NCBI RefSeq assembly: GCF_039542035.1
Contig: NZ_BAABHJ010000002.1
Location: forward strand, 248,001 to 312,000
Direction of reading: 5' to 3'
DNA: 64,000 nt
Source of the DNA: Actinoallomurus liliacearum
GTDB taxonomy: Bacteria; Actinomycetota; Actinomycetes; Streptosporangiales; Streptosporangiaceae
In this document: piece by piece, positions 41,153-49,720 of the stretch
Position numbering within the stretch: position 1 is the stretch's first letter
Layout: the number at the start of each line of letters is the position of its first letter
Position numbers and translations under genes: made by a program
Notes under the pieces: generated by a model
Told to the model about the DNA's origin: nothing
Database searches by the model: none
The model's input: only the letters and a program-made list of their open reading frames with translations

Positions 41153-41734
41153 ATGAGCGCTCGCGTCAAGACCCCGGCGATCGTCCTGCCCGATGCCACC
41201 AAGGCGGCCGAGTACGTTCTCCGGGCAATCCGCCAGGGCGGCGCCTCGCACCGGGTTCTGGAGCTGGTTCATCTGCGCACGAGCCGGCTCAACGGCAGCG
41301 GTGCCCACGTGCCCACCGGGACCTTCAGCGCTGGAAAGGCCGACCAGACCGACGAGCGGCGGCAGCACGTCGGCGCCTGGCGCGACGCGCCCTTCTACAC
41401 CGGCTCCGAACGTGCCGCGCTGGCGCTCACCGAAGCCGTCGTCCAGGTCCCCGACCGGCCAGGCCAGGCGGTGCCGGACGAGATCTGGGACGAGGCCGCG
41501 GACCACTTCGACGCGCGGCAGCTCGCCGCCATCATTCTCATGACCGCCACGACCGCCTTCCTCAACCGCCTGCCCGCCGCCACCGAGGGACCGGGCGCAG
41601 GGCCGCTCGCCGCGCCGGTTGACCCTGACGCAGGGTCAACCTCTCAGCATGGCGACGTGACCACGCAGACCAGTGCGACACAGGTCGCCTCGTACGGCGA
41701 CCACGGCGGCGAACGGGCCCAGAGAGGCAACTAG
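41153..41734 (+). CDS. AhpD-like protein lacking CxxC, with readthrough C-terminal tail
   Basis: 193 residues. The AhpD/carboxymuconolactone decarboxylase fold is visible (YVLRAIRQGGASHRVLELVHLRTSRLNGSGAHVPTGTFSAGKADQTDERRQHVGAWRDAPFYTGSERAALALTEAVV). The usual NGCxxCVxMH becomes NGSGAHVPTG, so both redox cysteines are gone. The conserved part ends near residue 145; the last about 45 codons run straight through a MerR-type operator and promoter and are unlike the family, suggesting the original stop was lost. A GGAGGG Shine-Dalgarno precedes the ATG. Possibly decaying. Confidence 0.75.
   Translation: MSARVKTPAIVLPDATKAAEYVLRAIRQGGASHRVLELVHLRTSRLNGSGAHVPTGTFSAGKADQTDERRQHVGAWRDAPFYTGSERAALALTEAVVQVPDRPGQAVPDEIWDEAADHFDARQLAAIILMTATTAFLNRLPAATEGPGAGPLAAPVDPDAGSTSQHGDVTTQTSATQVASYGDHGGERAQRGN
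41618..41650 (+). promoter_or_regulatory. MerR-type operator/promoter for the hydrolase-merR unit
   Basis: Ten-base arms gttgaccctg (41618-41627) and cagggtcaac (41631-41640) are exact inverted copies three bases apart. The left arm includes -35 ttgacc (41619-41624); a cagcat -10 (41645-41650) follows after 20 bases, the overlong spacer used by MerR activators. The site lies inside the 3' part of the AhpD-like ORF and upstream of the alpha/beta hydrolase and its MerR gene. Confidence 0.75.
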
Positions 41735-41737
41735 ACG

Positions 41738-42538
41738 ATGCGGCAGTTCACGATCCACCACGACGGCGTCACGATCCCGATGGCGCGCGGCGGCCGGGGA
41801 CGACCCCTGGTCCTGTGCCCCGGACTGAACTCGACACAGGCCGACCTGCGCGAGCTGACCGAACTGCTGCGACGCGACCACGACGTCGTGACCTTCGACC
41901 TGAGGGGCCATGGCCTCGCCTCGGCCGCCGACCGGTACTCCTTCGAGGCGTTCCTCAGCGATCTCGCCGCCGTGCTGGCGGGGCTGGAAAGCCTCGGCCT
42001 GCCCACGGCGCCCGTGCTCGTGGGCTACTCGCTGAGCGCGGACCTGGCCGTGCACCATGCCTCCGAACATCCCGACACCGTCGCCGGGCTCGTTCTCATC
42101 GACGGGGCGAACCCCGTGCCTGAACCCTTCATCACCGAAGCCGACCTGCCGGAGTTCCGCGCGATGTGGGAGGACCTGGCGACGCGGCAGCAGGCCCGGC
42201 GGGGCACCGCGCGCCAGGTGCTCCTCACCGCCCAGGAGATCCTCGACCTGAATGTCGAGATCGACGCGATGCGGTCCGCGATCCTCGACCGGTACCGGAA
42301 GATCGACCGGCCAATCAGCATGATCATGTCGACCTTGATGGCCGGCGACGACGGCGACGCGCGCGCGGCGCGCTACAACCGGAACTGGCGTGCCGGCGTC
42401 GAGCGGCTCGTCCGCGACCGACCGCACATCTCGGCCTCCTGGCTCGACGCCGATCACGGACTGGTCTTCACCCATGCCCCGGAGATCGCCCAGATCATCC
42501 GGAGTGCACAACGGCCGGCCGGTCAGGCGACTCCTTGA
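41738..42538 (+). CDS. alpha/beta hydrolase
   Basis: 266 residues. GRPLVLCPGLNSTQADLRELTELLRRDHDVVTFDLRGHGLAS, nucleophile elbow VGYSLSADLAVHHA (Ser in GYSLS), Asp/His in the C-terminal SWLDADHGLVFTHAPEIAQII. A serine hydrolase of the lipase/esterase or haloperoxidase-like class; substrate unknown. It lies directly in front of a MerR regulator gene (23 bases) and behind a MerR-type promoter, so the pair should be one autoregulated unit. Confidence 0.9.
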   Translation: MRQFTIHHDGVTIPMARGGRGRPLVLCPGLNSTQADLRELTELLRRDHDVVTFDLRGHGLASAADRYSFEAFLSDLAAVLAGLESLGLPTAPVLVGYSLSADLAVHHASEHPDTVAGLVLIDGANPVPEPFITEADLPEFRAMWEDLATRQQARRGTARQVLLTAQEILDLNVEIDAMRSAILDRYRKIDRPISMIMSTLMAGDDGDARAARYNRNWRAGVERLVRDRPHISASWLDADHGLVFTHAPEIAQIIRSAQRPAGQATP

Positions 42539-42561
42539 ACGCCCCATAGGAGACTGGTGCG

Positions 42562-43389
42562 ATGCTGACCATCGGCGAGCTGGCGTCGTACGCCGGAGTG
42601 ACGGTGCGCGCGGTGCGGCACTATCACGCCAAGGGGCTGCTGCCGGAACCGGAGCGGGACCACTCCGGCTACCGGAGGTACGACGCCGGCGCCGTGGTCG
42701 AGCTGATCAAGATCCGGACCCTCGCGGAGGCCGGCGTCCCGCTGGCGCGGGTACGGGAGCTGCTGCAGGCCGACCAGGAGCAGTTCACCGCGGCGGTCGC
42801 GGACATCGACGCGCGACTGCGGGCGGAGATCCGGCAACGGCAGCGCAGTCGGGAGCGGATCGCCCGGCTCGCCGCCGGCGACAACCTGGTACTTCCCCCG
42901 GAGGTGGTCGAGTTCCTCGACCGGCTGCGGGCGCTCGGAGTCGACGAGCGGATCATCGAAGTCGAACGCGACGGCTGGATCCCGCTCGCCGCGCACTCAC
43001 CCGAGCGAGTCCCGGAATGGACGGCACGCAAGCGGGAACAGCTCGCCGACCCCCGGCTCATCGAGTTCTACCTCACCCTGGGCCAGGCGCTCGACTGGAC
43101 CGCCGACGATCCGAGGCTGGCCGAGTTGGCCGACGACCTCGCCGCCCACCTCACGCGCATGGCCGACGAGCAGGGCGAGGACTACGTCGACGACACCGAC
43201 ATCGAGGCGCCGCTGGTCGCGCTGATGGACACACTGGCGTTCGACGCCCTGCCGCCGGCCCGCCGGCTGATCGAGCTGCTGAAGAAACGCGGCTGGACCG
43301 GCTGGACCAGGCTCGAGCGCGTGGAGCCCGCACCGGGCACGACCGAAACCCGGCAGGAAGACACCGGGACACGGCGGTCCCGGCCCTAG
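42562..43389 (+). CDS. MerR family transcriptional regulator
   Basis: 275 residues. HTH LTIGELASYAGVTVRAVRHYHAKGLLPEPERDHSGYRRYDAGAVVELIKIRTLAEAGVPLARVRELL, then a coiled-coil dimerisation helix and a large C-terminal helical domain (about 150-275) instead of metal-binding cysteines. This size class, with an all-helical effector domain, resembles the drug-sensing MerR regulators common in actinomycetes. It most likely acts at the operator at 41618-41650 upstream of its own operon. Confidence 0.92.
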   Translation: MLTIGELASYAGVTVRAVRHYHAKGLLPEPERDHSGYRRYDAGAVVELIKIRTLAEAGVPLARVRELLQADQEQFTAAVADIDARLRAEIRQRQRSRERIARLAAGDNLVLPPEVVEFLDRLRALGVDERIIEVERDGWIPLAAHSPERVPEWTARKREQLADPRLIEFYLTLGQALDWTADDPRLAELADDLAAHLTRMADEQGEDYVDDTDIEAPLVALMDTLAFDALPPARRLIELLKKRGWTGWTRLERVEPAPGTTETRQEDTGTRRSRP

Positions 43390-43633
43390 CGGTACCCCAC
43401 AGAAGACCTGGTCTCCGCGCCGGGACGGTCATCACGGGACACGCTGCGGCGAGGGGGATGCCGCGCCGTTGCGAGAGGTCCGGTGCCCTGCGACGGTCTG
43501 GAGCGCCTCAGCCCCGGCGCGCCGGGCGATTCAGCCGTTGCCGATCTTGAACTTCCCTGCACTGTCGTTCCTTGGCACGCCCTAAACGGCGCGCCGAAAA
43601 CCCAGCCGAAATCCTCAAACAAGGGACGTCGTC

Positions 43634-44155
43634 ATGACTCCTGCACACCTTTACGCAGCAATCACCCTGGTGGTCGTCGGCTTCGTGATGCTGGTCACGC
43701 ACGAGGTCGCGGACCACTGGGTCCAGACCTCCTGGCAGGCGGACAAGAAGGGCCTGCACGGGACCGAGAAGTGGACGGGCCGCCGGGCCTGCGCGCAGCA
43801 CGTCGCGTCCTACACCTTCTGCACCGCTCTCGCGGTCGGAGTGATGTGGTGGTGCTTCGGGCTGCACATCAGCTGGACCGGCTTCATCCTGGGCCAGGCG
43901 GTGTCCGCGATCACGCACTACTGGGCGGACCGGCGGAGCACCCTCCAGTGGCTCGCCGGGAAGTTCGGCAGCGGCGGCTTCTACCTCCTCGGCGCGCCCC
44001 GCCAGGGCGAGGACGAGGACGGCAAGCTCAAGCTGGACAAGAACGGCGTGCCCTACGACGACAACGAGACCCTCGGAACGGGCGCCTACGCGCTGGACCA
44101 GAGCTACCACAAGCTGTGGATCCTGATCGCCGCGGTCATCACCGCGCTGGTCTGA
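43634..44155 (+). CDS. DUF3307-like membrane protein
   Basis: 173 residues. Hydrophobic segments near residues 5-25, 58-80, 80-100 and 155-173. Motifs HEVADHWVQT, CAQHVASYTFC and ITHYWADRRS (repeated His/Asp in membrane-proximal positions) resemble DUF3307 proteins. The region 115-150 (GEDEDGKLKLDKNGVPYDDNETL) is an acidic loop with a calcium-binding look. Function unknown. Solitary, preceded by 244 bases without a gene and followed by an 11-bp terminator hairpin. Confidence 0.7.
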   Translation: MTPAHLYAAITLVVVGFVMLVTHEVADHWVQTSWQADKKGLHGTEKWTGRRACAQHVASYTFCTALAVGVMWWCFGLHISWTGFILGQAVSAITHYWADRRSTLQWLAGKFGSGGFYLLGAPRQGEDEDGKLKLDKNGVPYDDNETLGTGAYALDQSYHKLWILIAAVITALV

Positions 44156-44214
44156 ACCAACGGCGTCGCCGCCCAACGGCCGAGGGCAGCGACGAGAACC
44201 AACAACCACCACCT

Positions 44215-44241
44215 GCGGGGCCCGGCCACACCGGGCCCCGC
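44215..44241 (+). terminator. 11-bp hairpin after DUF3307-like gene
   Basis: gcggggcccgg (44215-44225) and ccgggccccgc (44231-44241) pair perfectly around a five-base loop, 60 bases downstream of the membrane-protein stop. Typical intrinsic-type hairpin without a U-tract. Confidence 0.75.
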
Positions 44242-44351
44242 GCCTTCCCTCCGGCAGCGCCCCGCGCTTGGGCGGGTGGGTGGAACCCGTCGCGGGAACC
44301 GGCGGCGAGGGGATCTTCAGACAGCGCGCCCGCGCCTCGCCGGTGATCGGC

Positions 44352-45722
44352 TCAGCCGGTGAGGGCGCAACTGTTGGCGAGATCACCGGCGGTGGGGCGG
44401 GGGATCGTGCCGCTCGCCGGCGGTAGCGTGCCGCGGCCGGTCCAGTCCTCCAACGCCGCGAACGCGGCGTGGAAGCACGGCAGGATCGGGCGCAGCAGAT
44501 CCGGGAACGCGTCGTACAGCGAGTCGACGTGATTGCCGTCCGCGATCCGGTAGTAGCGGTGCAGCCCGCCGCGGCCACGCGCACGGATCAGCCGGTCGTA
44601 CACGTCGGAGTCCTCGGAGATCGGCAGCAGCGAGTCGAGCGTTCCGTGCAGGGTGATGAGCGGCCTGCCGATCCGCCCGGTCAGGGCCACGCGGCGCACG
44701 GCCTCGTGCACCGACCGGGGCCGGTCGGCGTAGTCGTAGTCGGCGTCGCAGCCGGGGCTGCCGGAGGCGCAGTACGGTGTGCCGCCCTCGACCGGCGCGC
44801 TGAACGCCGGGTCGAACTCCTGGCGGTAGATCCGCTGGGTGAGGTCCCAGTACACCTTCTCGTGGTAATCCCACAGCGGCTCGGAGCCGGCCGCGAACCC
44901 CGCGCCCAGCAGCGCCGCGTGCGCCGCCGGGTCACCGGTCGCGGCATACCGCGGGTACTCCCGCAGCGCCGTCGGCAGAGACGTGAGCGGGTTCGGGCCC
45001 TCGGCCCGCCAGAGCGTGCCCTCCCAGTCCAGACCGCCGTCGTACAGGCCGGGCCGGTTCTCCAACTGCCAGCGCACGAGATAACCGCCGTTGGAGATCC
45101 CCGCCGCGAACGTACGCGCGGGCGGGCGGCCGTACCTGCGCGCCACCACCGCCTTCGCGGCGATCGTCAGCTGTGTCAGCCGCCGGTTCCACTCGGCCAT
45201 GGCGTCGCCGGGCCGCGTGCCGTCGCGGTAGAACAGCGCACCGGTGTTGCCCTTGTCGGTCGCCGCGTACGCGTAGCCCCGGGCCAGCACCCAGTCGGAG
45301 ATGGCGAAGTCGCCCGCGTACTGACGCCGGTTGCCCGGTGAACCGGCGACGACCAGCCCGCCGGTCCAGTGCTTCGGCAACCGGATGACGAACTGGGCGT
45401 CGTGGTCCCAGCCGTTGTTCGTGTTGGTGGTGGAGGTGTCGGGAAAGTAGCCGTCGATCTGCAGGCCGGGCACGCCGGCGGGGTTGCGCGCGCCGGAGGG
45501 CTGCAGGCCGGCCCAGTCGGCGGGCACGGTGTGGCCGGAGGCCACCGTCCCGGCCGTCGTCAGGTCGGCCAGGCAGGCCGCGACCTGACGTTCCGCGCCG
45601 GGAACGGTCACCGCGGGACACGCCGCCGCGCGCGCGGCCTGGGGGCGGGGCGGGGCCGCCACGGCGGCCGCGGCGATCGTCGCGGCCACGGTGACGGCGA
45701 GAAGCTGACGCGTCGGTCGCAT
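44352..45722 (-). CDS. secreted alpha/beta hydrolase, tannase/3-hydroxybutyrate-oligomer-hydrolase-like
   Basis: 456 residues. MRPTRQLLAVTVAATIAAAAVAA with AARAAA following is a signal peptide. The hydrolase core has nucleophile Ser210 in AAGISNGGYL, Asp363 in LHGTLDSLLP and His398 in DGNHVDSLYD, with several disulfide-type cysteines (CPAV, ACLADL, YCASGSPGCDAD, CALTG). The arrangement resembles tannase/feruloyl-esterase enzymes and secreted 3-hydroxybutyrate oligomer hydrolases. It is divergent from a LIV-type transporter operon ending in 3-hydroxybutyrate dehydrogenase, which favours a hydroxybutyrate-oligomer role; the family call alone would not prove that. Confidence 0.8.
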   Translation of the reverse strand: MRPTRQLLAVTVAATIAAAAVAAPPRPQAARAAACPAVTVPGAERQVAACLADLTTAGTVASGHTVPADWAGLQPSGARNPAGVPGLQIDGYFPDTSTTNTNNGWDHDAQFVIRLPKHWTGGLVVAGSPGNRRQYAGDFAISDWVLARGYAYAATDKGNTGALFYRDGTRPGDAMAEWNRRLTQLTIAAKAVVARRYGRPPARTFAAGISNGGYLVRWQLENRPGLYDGGLDWEGTLWRAEGPNPLTSLPTALREYPRYAATGDPAAHAALLGAGFAAGSEPLWDYHEKVYWDLTQRIYRQEFDPAFSAPVEGGTPYCASGSPGCDADYDYADRPRSVHEAVRRVALTGRIGRPLITLHGTLDSLLPISEDSDVYDRLIRARGRGGLHRYYRIADGNHVDSLYDAFPDLLRPILPCFHAAFAALEDWTGRGTLPPASGTIPRPTAGDLANSCALTG

Positions 45723-46051
45723 GCACGCCTCGGTTCGTCGGGGGACGGGAAACACCGTGCCCGCCATGGTGAGTCCGCTTCGCCCACCGGTCGACGGCCC
45801 GCGTACCCACAATCGCCGGCCGTCCTGTGGCGGCCGCCCCCATGCCCGCACGGCGCGCACGTCCCCACCGCCGGTGCGCGCGGCGCGGAGGCCGGATGGC
45901 GGGTGTGGCGGCGGACCACCGGAGCGAGGCCCAATGTGGTGCCCGGACACATGGATAAGGCCCGGACGGCTGCCTAGTGTTCCGCCTCACCTGAACCGTT
46001 GACCGGCGGTGAGCACCCCGGTGACCGGTACGACGCTGCCAAGGAGGGCGA
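45723..46051. promoter_or_regulatory. 329-bp divergent control region, secreted hydrolase vs liv operon
   Basis: No gene. It must contain both promoters. Near the liv side are short direct and inverted repeats of tgaccgg and a cggtgagcaccccggtgacc palindrome-like stretch (about 46007-46026), candidates for regulator binding, followed by AAGGAGGG before the livG start. I cannot identify a defined operator. Confidence 0.45.
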
Positions 46052-46825
46052 ATGGGCACTCCCGTCCCCGAGTCTCCCGTTCTCACGGCGCGGAGCCTGG
46101 TGAAGGACTTCCGGGGCTTTCGCGCGGTGGACGGGGTCGACCTGGACGTCGCCGACGGCGCGGTGCACGCGCTCGTCGGCCCGAACGGCGCCGGTAAGAC
46201 GACGCTGTTCCACCTGCTCACCGGCTTTCACCGGCCGACCGCAGGCCGCATCCACGTCGGCGGGCGGGACCTGACCGGCAAGCGCCCGGAGCAGATCGCC
46301 CGGCACGGCGTGGCACGGTCGTTCCAGATCACCAGCCTGTTCCCGCAGATGACCCCCCGCGAGCACCTGGAGCTGGCGTTGCAGGCGGGTACGACGCTGG
46401 GCTGGCGGTTCTGGCGTTCGGACCGGGCCCTGCGGCGCTTCACCGACCGCGCCCTCGACCTGCTCGACCAGGTCGGCCTCGCCGCGCACGCCGACGAGCC
46501 GGCGGGCGCGCTCGCCTACGGGCGGAAGCGGGCCCTGGAGCTCGCGCTCGCCCTCGCGCTCGACCCGCGGGTGCTGCTGCTGGACGAACCCACCGCCGGC
46601 ATGGGCACCGAGGACATCGACCGCACCGTCGAGCTGATCCGGCGGATCCGCGCGGGACGCACCGTCGTCATGGTCGAGCACAACATGACCGTCGTCGCCG
46701 CCCTCGCCGACCGGGTCACGGTCCTGCAGGCCGGGCGGGTCCTCGTCGAGGGCCCCTACGCCGAGGTCCGCCGCGACCACCGCGTCATCAGCGCCTACCT
46801 GGGAGACGCCCGTGCTGCACATTGA
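46052..46825 (+). CDS. livG: LIV-type ABC transporter ATP-binding protein
   Basis: 257 residues. Walker A GPNGAGKT, Q-loop ITSLFPQMT, signature LAYGRKRALELALAL (LSGG equivalent), Walker B VLLLDEPTAGM, switch histidine VEHNM. The insert and C terminus (VISAYLGD) are typical of LivG. First gene of a liv-like operon for a branched amino acid or short hydroxy acid. It overlaps livF by 14 bases. Confidence 0.94.
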   Translation: MGTPVPESPVLTARSLVKDFRGFRAVDGVDLDVADGAVHALVGPNGAGKTTLFHLLTGFHRPTAGRIHVGGRDLTGKRPEQIARHGVARSFQITSLFPQMTPREHLELALQAGTTLGWRFWRSDRALRRFTDRALDLLDQVGLAAHADEPAGALAYGRKRALELALALALDPRVLLLDEPTAGMGTEDIDRTVELIRRIRAGRTVVMVEHNMTVVAALADRVTVLQAGRVLVEGPYAEVRRDHRVISAYLGDARAAH

Positions 46826-47516
46826 GGACCTGTCGGCCTGGTACGGCGAAGCCCGGGTGCTGACCGAGGTGTCACTGCAGGTCGCCGAGGGCGAGATCGT
46901 CACACTCGTCGGCCGCAACGGCGCGGGCAAGACCACGCTGCTGCGCTCCGTCATGGGACTGCACACGACCGGCGGCGCCCGTACCGCGGGCACGGCCGAG
47001 TTCCTCGGCGCCGACCTGACGCGCCTGCCCGCCCACCGACGGACCCGCCGCGGCCTCGGCTACGTCCCCGACGACCGCGGCATCTACGCGACGCTCACCG
47101 TCGAGGAGAATCTCACGCTCCCCCCGGCCGTGGGCCCGCATCCCTGGCCGCTCGGCCAGGTGTACGAGACGTTCCCCCGGCTGCGCGAACGCCGCCGTTC
47201 CGCCGGCACGAACCTGTCCGGCGGTGAGCAGCAGATGCTCGCCCTGGCCCGGGTCCTGCGGATGGGCGCGCGGATGCTGCTGTGCGACGAGCCGACAGAA
47301 GGACTGTCGCCGTTGATCGTCCAGCAGATCGGCAAGATCCTCCGCGACGTCAAGGACCAAGGCGTCACCGTCCTGCTCGTCGAGCAGAACGTCCACTTCG
47401 CCGCCACCGTCGCCGACCGGCACTACCTGCTGGCCGAGGGCCGCATCGTCCGGTCACTGCGGGGCGACGAGATCCGCGCCCGCGAACACGAACTGCTGGA
47501 ACACCTCGGGATCTGA
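46812..47516 (+). CDS. livF: LIV-type ABC transporter ATP-binding protein
   Basis: 234 residues. GRNGAGKTTLLRSVMG (Walker A), LGYVPDDRGIYATLTVEENL (Q-loop region), LSGGEQQMLALARVL signature, MLLCDEPTEGLSP (Walker B), VEQNVH switch. LivF type, partner of LivG on the LivHM permease. It overlaps livG by 14 bases. Confidence 0.94.
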   Translation: MLHIEDLSAWYGEARVLTEVSLQVAEGEIVTLVGRNGAGKTTLLRSVMGLHTTGGARTAGTAEFLGADLTRLPAHRRTRRGLGYVPDDRGIYATLTVEENLTLPPAVGPHPWPLGQVYETFPRLRERRRSAGTNLSGGEQQMLALARVLRMGARMLLCDEPTEGLSPLIVQQIGKILRDVKDQGVTVLLVEQNVHFAATVADRHYLLAEGRIVRSLRGDEIRAREHELLEHLGI

Positions 47517-47550
47517 CAGACCCCGGACCACCACCGAGGAGGAACAACCC

Positions 47551-48792
47551 ATGAAGGCTCTACGCGCCGCGACCGCGGTGACGCTCGGAGCGATCACGCT
47601 CGCCGGATGCGCGGGCGGACCCGGCGGGGGCGGGGGGAAGATCAGCGGGGGCAAGGTCGTGCTGGCCGTGCTCAACGACCAGTCCGGCATCTACTCCGAA
47701 CTGTCCGGGCAGGGCAGCGTCAAGGCCGTACGGCTCGCCGTCGACGACTACAAGGCCAAGTACGGAAGCAAGGCCGTCGTCAAGAAGATCGACGTCGTCA
47801 CCGCCGACCACCAGAACAAACCCGACATCGCACACAGCAAGGCCCAGGAACTGTACGACCGGCGGCAGGCCGACGTCATCCTCGACGTGCCGACCTCCTC
47901 CGCCGCGCTCGCCGTCGCAGGCGTCGCCAAGGCCCGCAAGAAGCTGTTCTTCGACGTGTCCGCCGCCACCACCGAACTCGAAGGCGCGCAGTGCAACAAG
48001 TACACCTTCCACTACGGCTTCAACAGCTACACGCTCGCCAGCGGGACCGGCGGCACCGTCACCCATGACGGCGCGAAGAACTGGTACATCGTCTATCCCG
48101 ACTACGCCTTCGGCCAGGACATGAACAAGAGCTTCACCCAGGCCGTCCGCAGCGCCGGCGGCACCGTCGTCAAGAGCGACCCGGCGCCGTTCCCCAACGA
48201 CAACTTCTCCTCGTTCCTGCTCAAGGCACCCTCGCTGACCCCCAAACCGCAGGTCCTGGGCGCCATGCAGGCCGGCGGTGACCTCGTCAACCTCGTCAAG
48301 CAGTACAACGAATACAAGCTGCGCGCCAAGGGCATCGGCCTGGCCGTCGGCCTGATGTTCCTCACCGACATCCACTCCCTCGGCCCCGACGCCCTGGCCG
48401 GCACCAAGTTCACCGACCCCTGGTACTGGAACGCGGACGCCACCAACCGCGCGTGGGCCGACCGGTTCCAGGCCGTCGCCGGCAAGCGCCCCACCTTCGC
48501 CAACGCCGCGAACTACTCCGCCGCCCTGCAGTACCTCGAGGCCGTGCAACGCGCCGGCACCGACAAATCCGGCGCCGTCGTCAGGCAACTCGAAGGAACC
48601 AAGATCGACGACGCCTTCACCCACGGCGGCACCATCCGCGCCGCCGACCACCTGCTGACCCACGACGTGTCACTGGCCCAGGTCAAGGCGGGCAAGGACG
48701 TCACCGAACCCTGGGACTACGAGAAGGTCCTGTCCACCGTCCCGGCCGCCCAGGCGTTCCAGCCGCCCTCCCCCGCCTGCCGGCTCGGCTGA
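47551..48792 (+). CDS. periplasmic-binding-protein lipoprotein, LIV/hydroxy-acid type
   Basis: 413 residues. A lipobox ITLAGC at residues 15-20 (Cys20) anchors it outside the membrane. The mature protein has the type-I fold of branched-chain amino-acid binders: LAVLNDQSGIYSELSGQGSVKAVRLAVDDYKAKYG, DHQNKPDIAHSKAQELYDRRQADVILDVP, KYTFHYGFNSYTLASG, WYIVYPDYAFGQDMNKSFTQAV. Ligand contacts cannot be read; with 3-hydroxybutyrate dehydrogenase in the same operon the ligand may be a hydroxy acid rather than an amino acid. A hairpin after the stop may favour its own expression over the permeases. Confidence 0.9.
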   Translation: MKALRAATAVTLGAITLAGCAGGPGGGGGKISGGKVVLAVLNDQSGIYSELSGQGSVKAVRLAVDDYKAKYGSKAVVKKIDVVTADHQNKPDIAHSKAQELYDRRQADVILDVPTSSAALAVAGVAKARKKLFFDVSAATTELEGAQCNKYTFHYGFNSYTLASGTGGTVTHDGAKNWYIVYPDYAFGQDMNKSFTQAVRSAGGTVVKSDPAPFPNDNFSSFLLKAPSLTPKPQVLGAMQAGGDLVNLVKQYNEYKLRAKGIGLAVGLMFLTDIHSLGPDALAGTKFTDPWYWNADATNRAWADRFQAVAGKRPTFANAANYSAALQYLEAVQRAGTDKSGAVVRQLEGTKIDDAFTHGGTIRAADHLLTHDVSLAQVKAGKDVTEPWDYEKVLSTVPAAQAFQPPSPACRLG

Positions 48793-48806
48793 CCCGGCCC
48801 TCCTCC

Positions 48807-48833
48807 GTGGCCCGTCCCGCCCCGGCGGGCCAC
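48807..48833 (+). terminator. intra-operon hairpin after binding-protein gene
   Basis: gtggcccg (48807-48814) and cgggccac (48826-48833) pair perfectly around an 11-base loop, between the lipoprotein and livH genes. Probably an attenuator or mRNA-stabilising element raising the ratio of binding protein to permease. Confidence 0.6.
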
Positions 48834-48856
48834 AGAACCCCCCACTGGAGGTCAAC

Positions 48857-49720
48857 GTGTTGCAACAGGCCTTCAACGGCCTGGTGGGCGGCGCGTTCTA
48901 CGCCCTGCTCGCCCTCGGGCTGTCGGTCATCTTCGGCATGCTCCGCGTCGTCAACTTCGCCCACGGCTCCTTCTACATGCTCGGCGCCTTCGGCGCGTAC
49001 GTGCTGCTTGACTCCTTCGGCGTCGACTTCTGGATCGCCCTCGTCGCCGTACCCGTCGTCCTCGGCGCCGCCGGGGTGCTGGTCGAGCGGGTGTTCGTCC
49101 GGCGGCTCACCCGCCTGGACCCGCTGTACGGATTCCTGTTCACCTTCGGGCTCGCGCTGATCCTGCAGGACGCCGTCAAACGCGAGTACGGCGTGCAGTC
49201 CCAGCCCTACCCCCGGCCCTCCGCACTGTCCGGCTCGCTCGACCTCGGCCTGTTCGACTACCCCACCTACCAGGTCTTCGTCCTGGCCCTGTCCGTGCTG
49301 GTCTGCGCGGCGACCTGGCTCATCCTCACCCGCACCCGCGTCGGAATGATCGTCCGGGCCGCCACCGAACGCCCCGAGCTGACCCGCGCCCTCGGCATCG
49401 ACGTGGGCCGCTGGGTCGCGCCGGTGTTCGGCTTCGGCGTCGCCCTCGCCGGACTGGCCGGCGTGCTCGCCGCGCCGATGCGCGCCGTGAACCCGCTCAT
49501 GGGCGCCGACCTCATCATCACCGTGTTCGCCGTCGTCGTCATCGGCGGCCTCGGATCCATCCTCGGGTCGGTCACGGCCGGCTTCGGGATCGGGCTGGTA
49601 TCCGCGCTCGGCAACCTCTACGTGCCCGCCCTCTCCCAGACCCTCGTCTTCATCGTCATGGCCGCCGTCCTGCTCTGGCGCCCGGCCGGACTCTTCGGCC
49701 GCGAGGAGGCCGCCCTGTGA
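48857..49720 (+). CDS. livH: LIV-type ABC transporter permease
   Basis: 287 residues, about eight transmembrane segments. LLALGLSVIFGMLRVVNFAHGSFYMLGAFGAYVL, the RATERPELTRALGIDVGRW loop (permease-ATPase contact) and AVVVIGGLGSILGSVTAGFGIGLV are LivH hallmarks. GTG start with GGAGG upstream; its end overlaps livM (GTGA). Confidence 0.94.
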   Translation: MLQQAFNGLVGGAFYALLALGLSVIFGMLRVVNFAHGSFYMLGAFGAYVLLDSFGVDFWIALVAVPVVLGAAGVLVERVFVRRLTRLDPLYGFLFTFGLALILQDAVKREYGVQSQPYPRPSALSGSLDLGLFDYPTYQVFVLALSVLVCAATWLILTRTRVGMIVRAATERPELTRALGIDVGRWVAPVFGFGVALAGLAGVLAAPMRAVNPLMGADLIITVFAVVVIGGLGSILGSVTAGFGIGLVSALGNLYVPALSQTLVFIVMAAVLLWRPAGLFGREEAAL

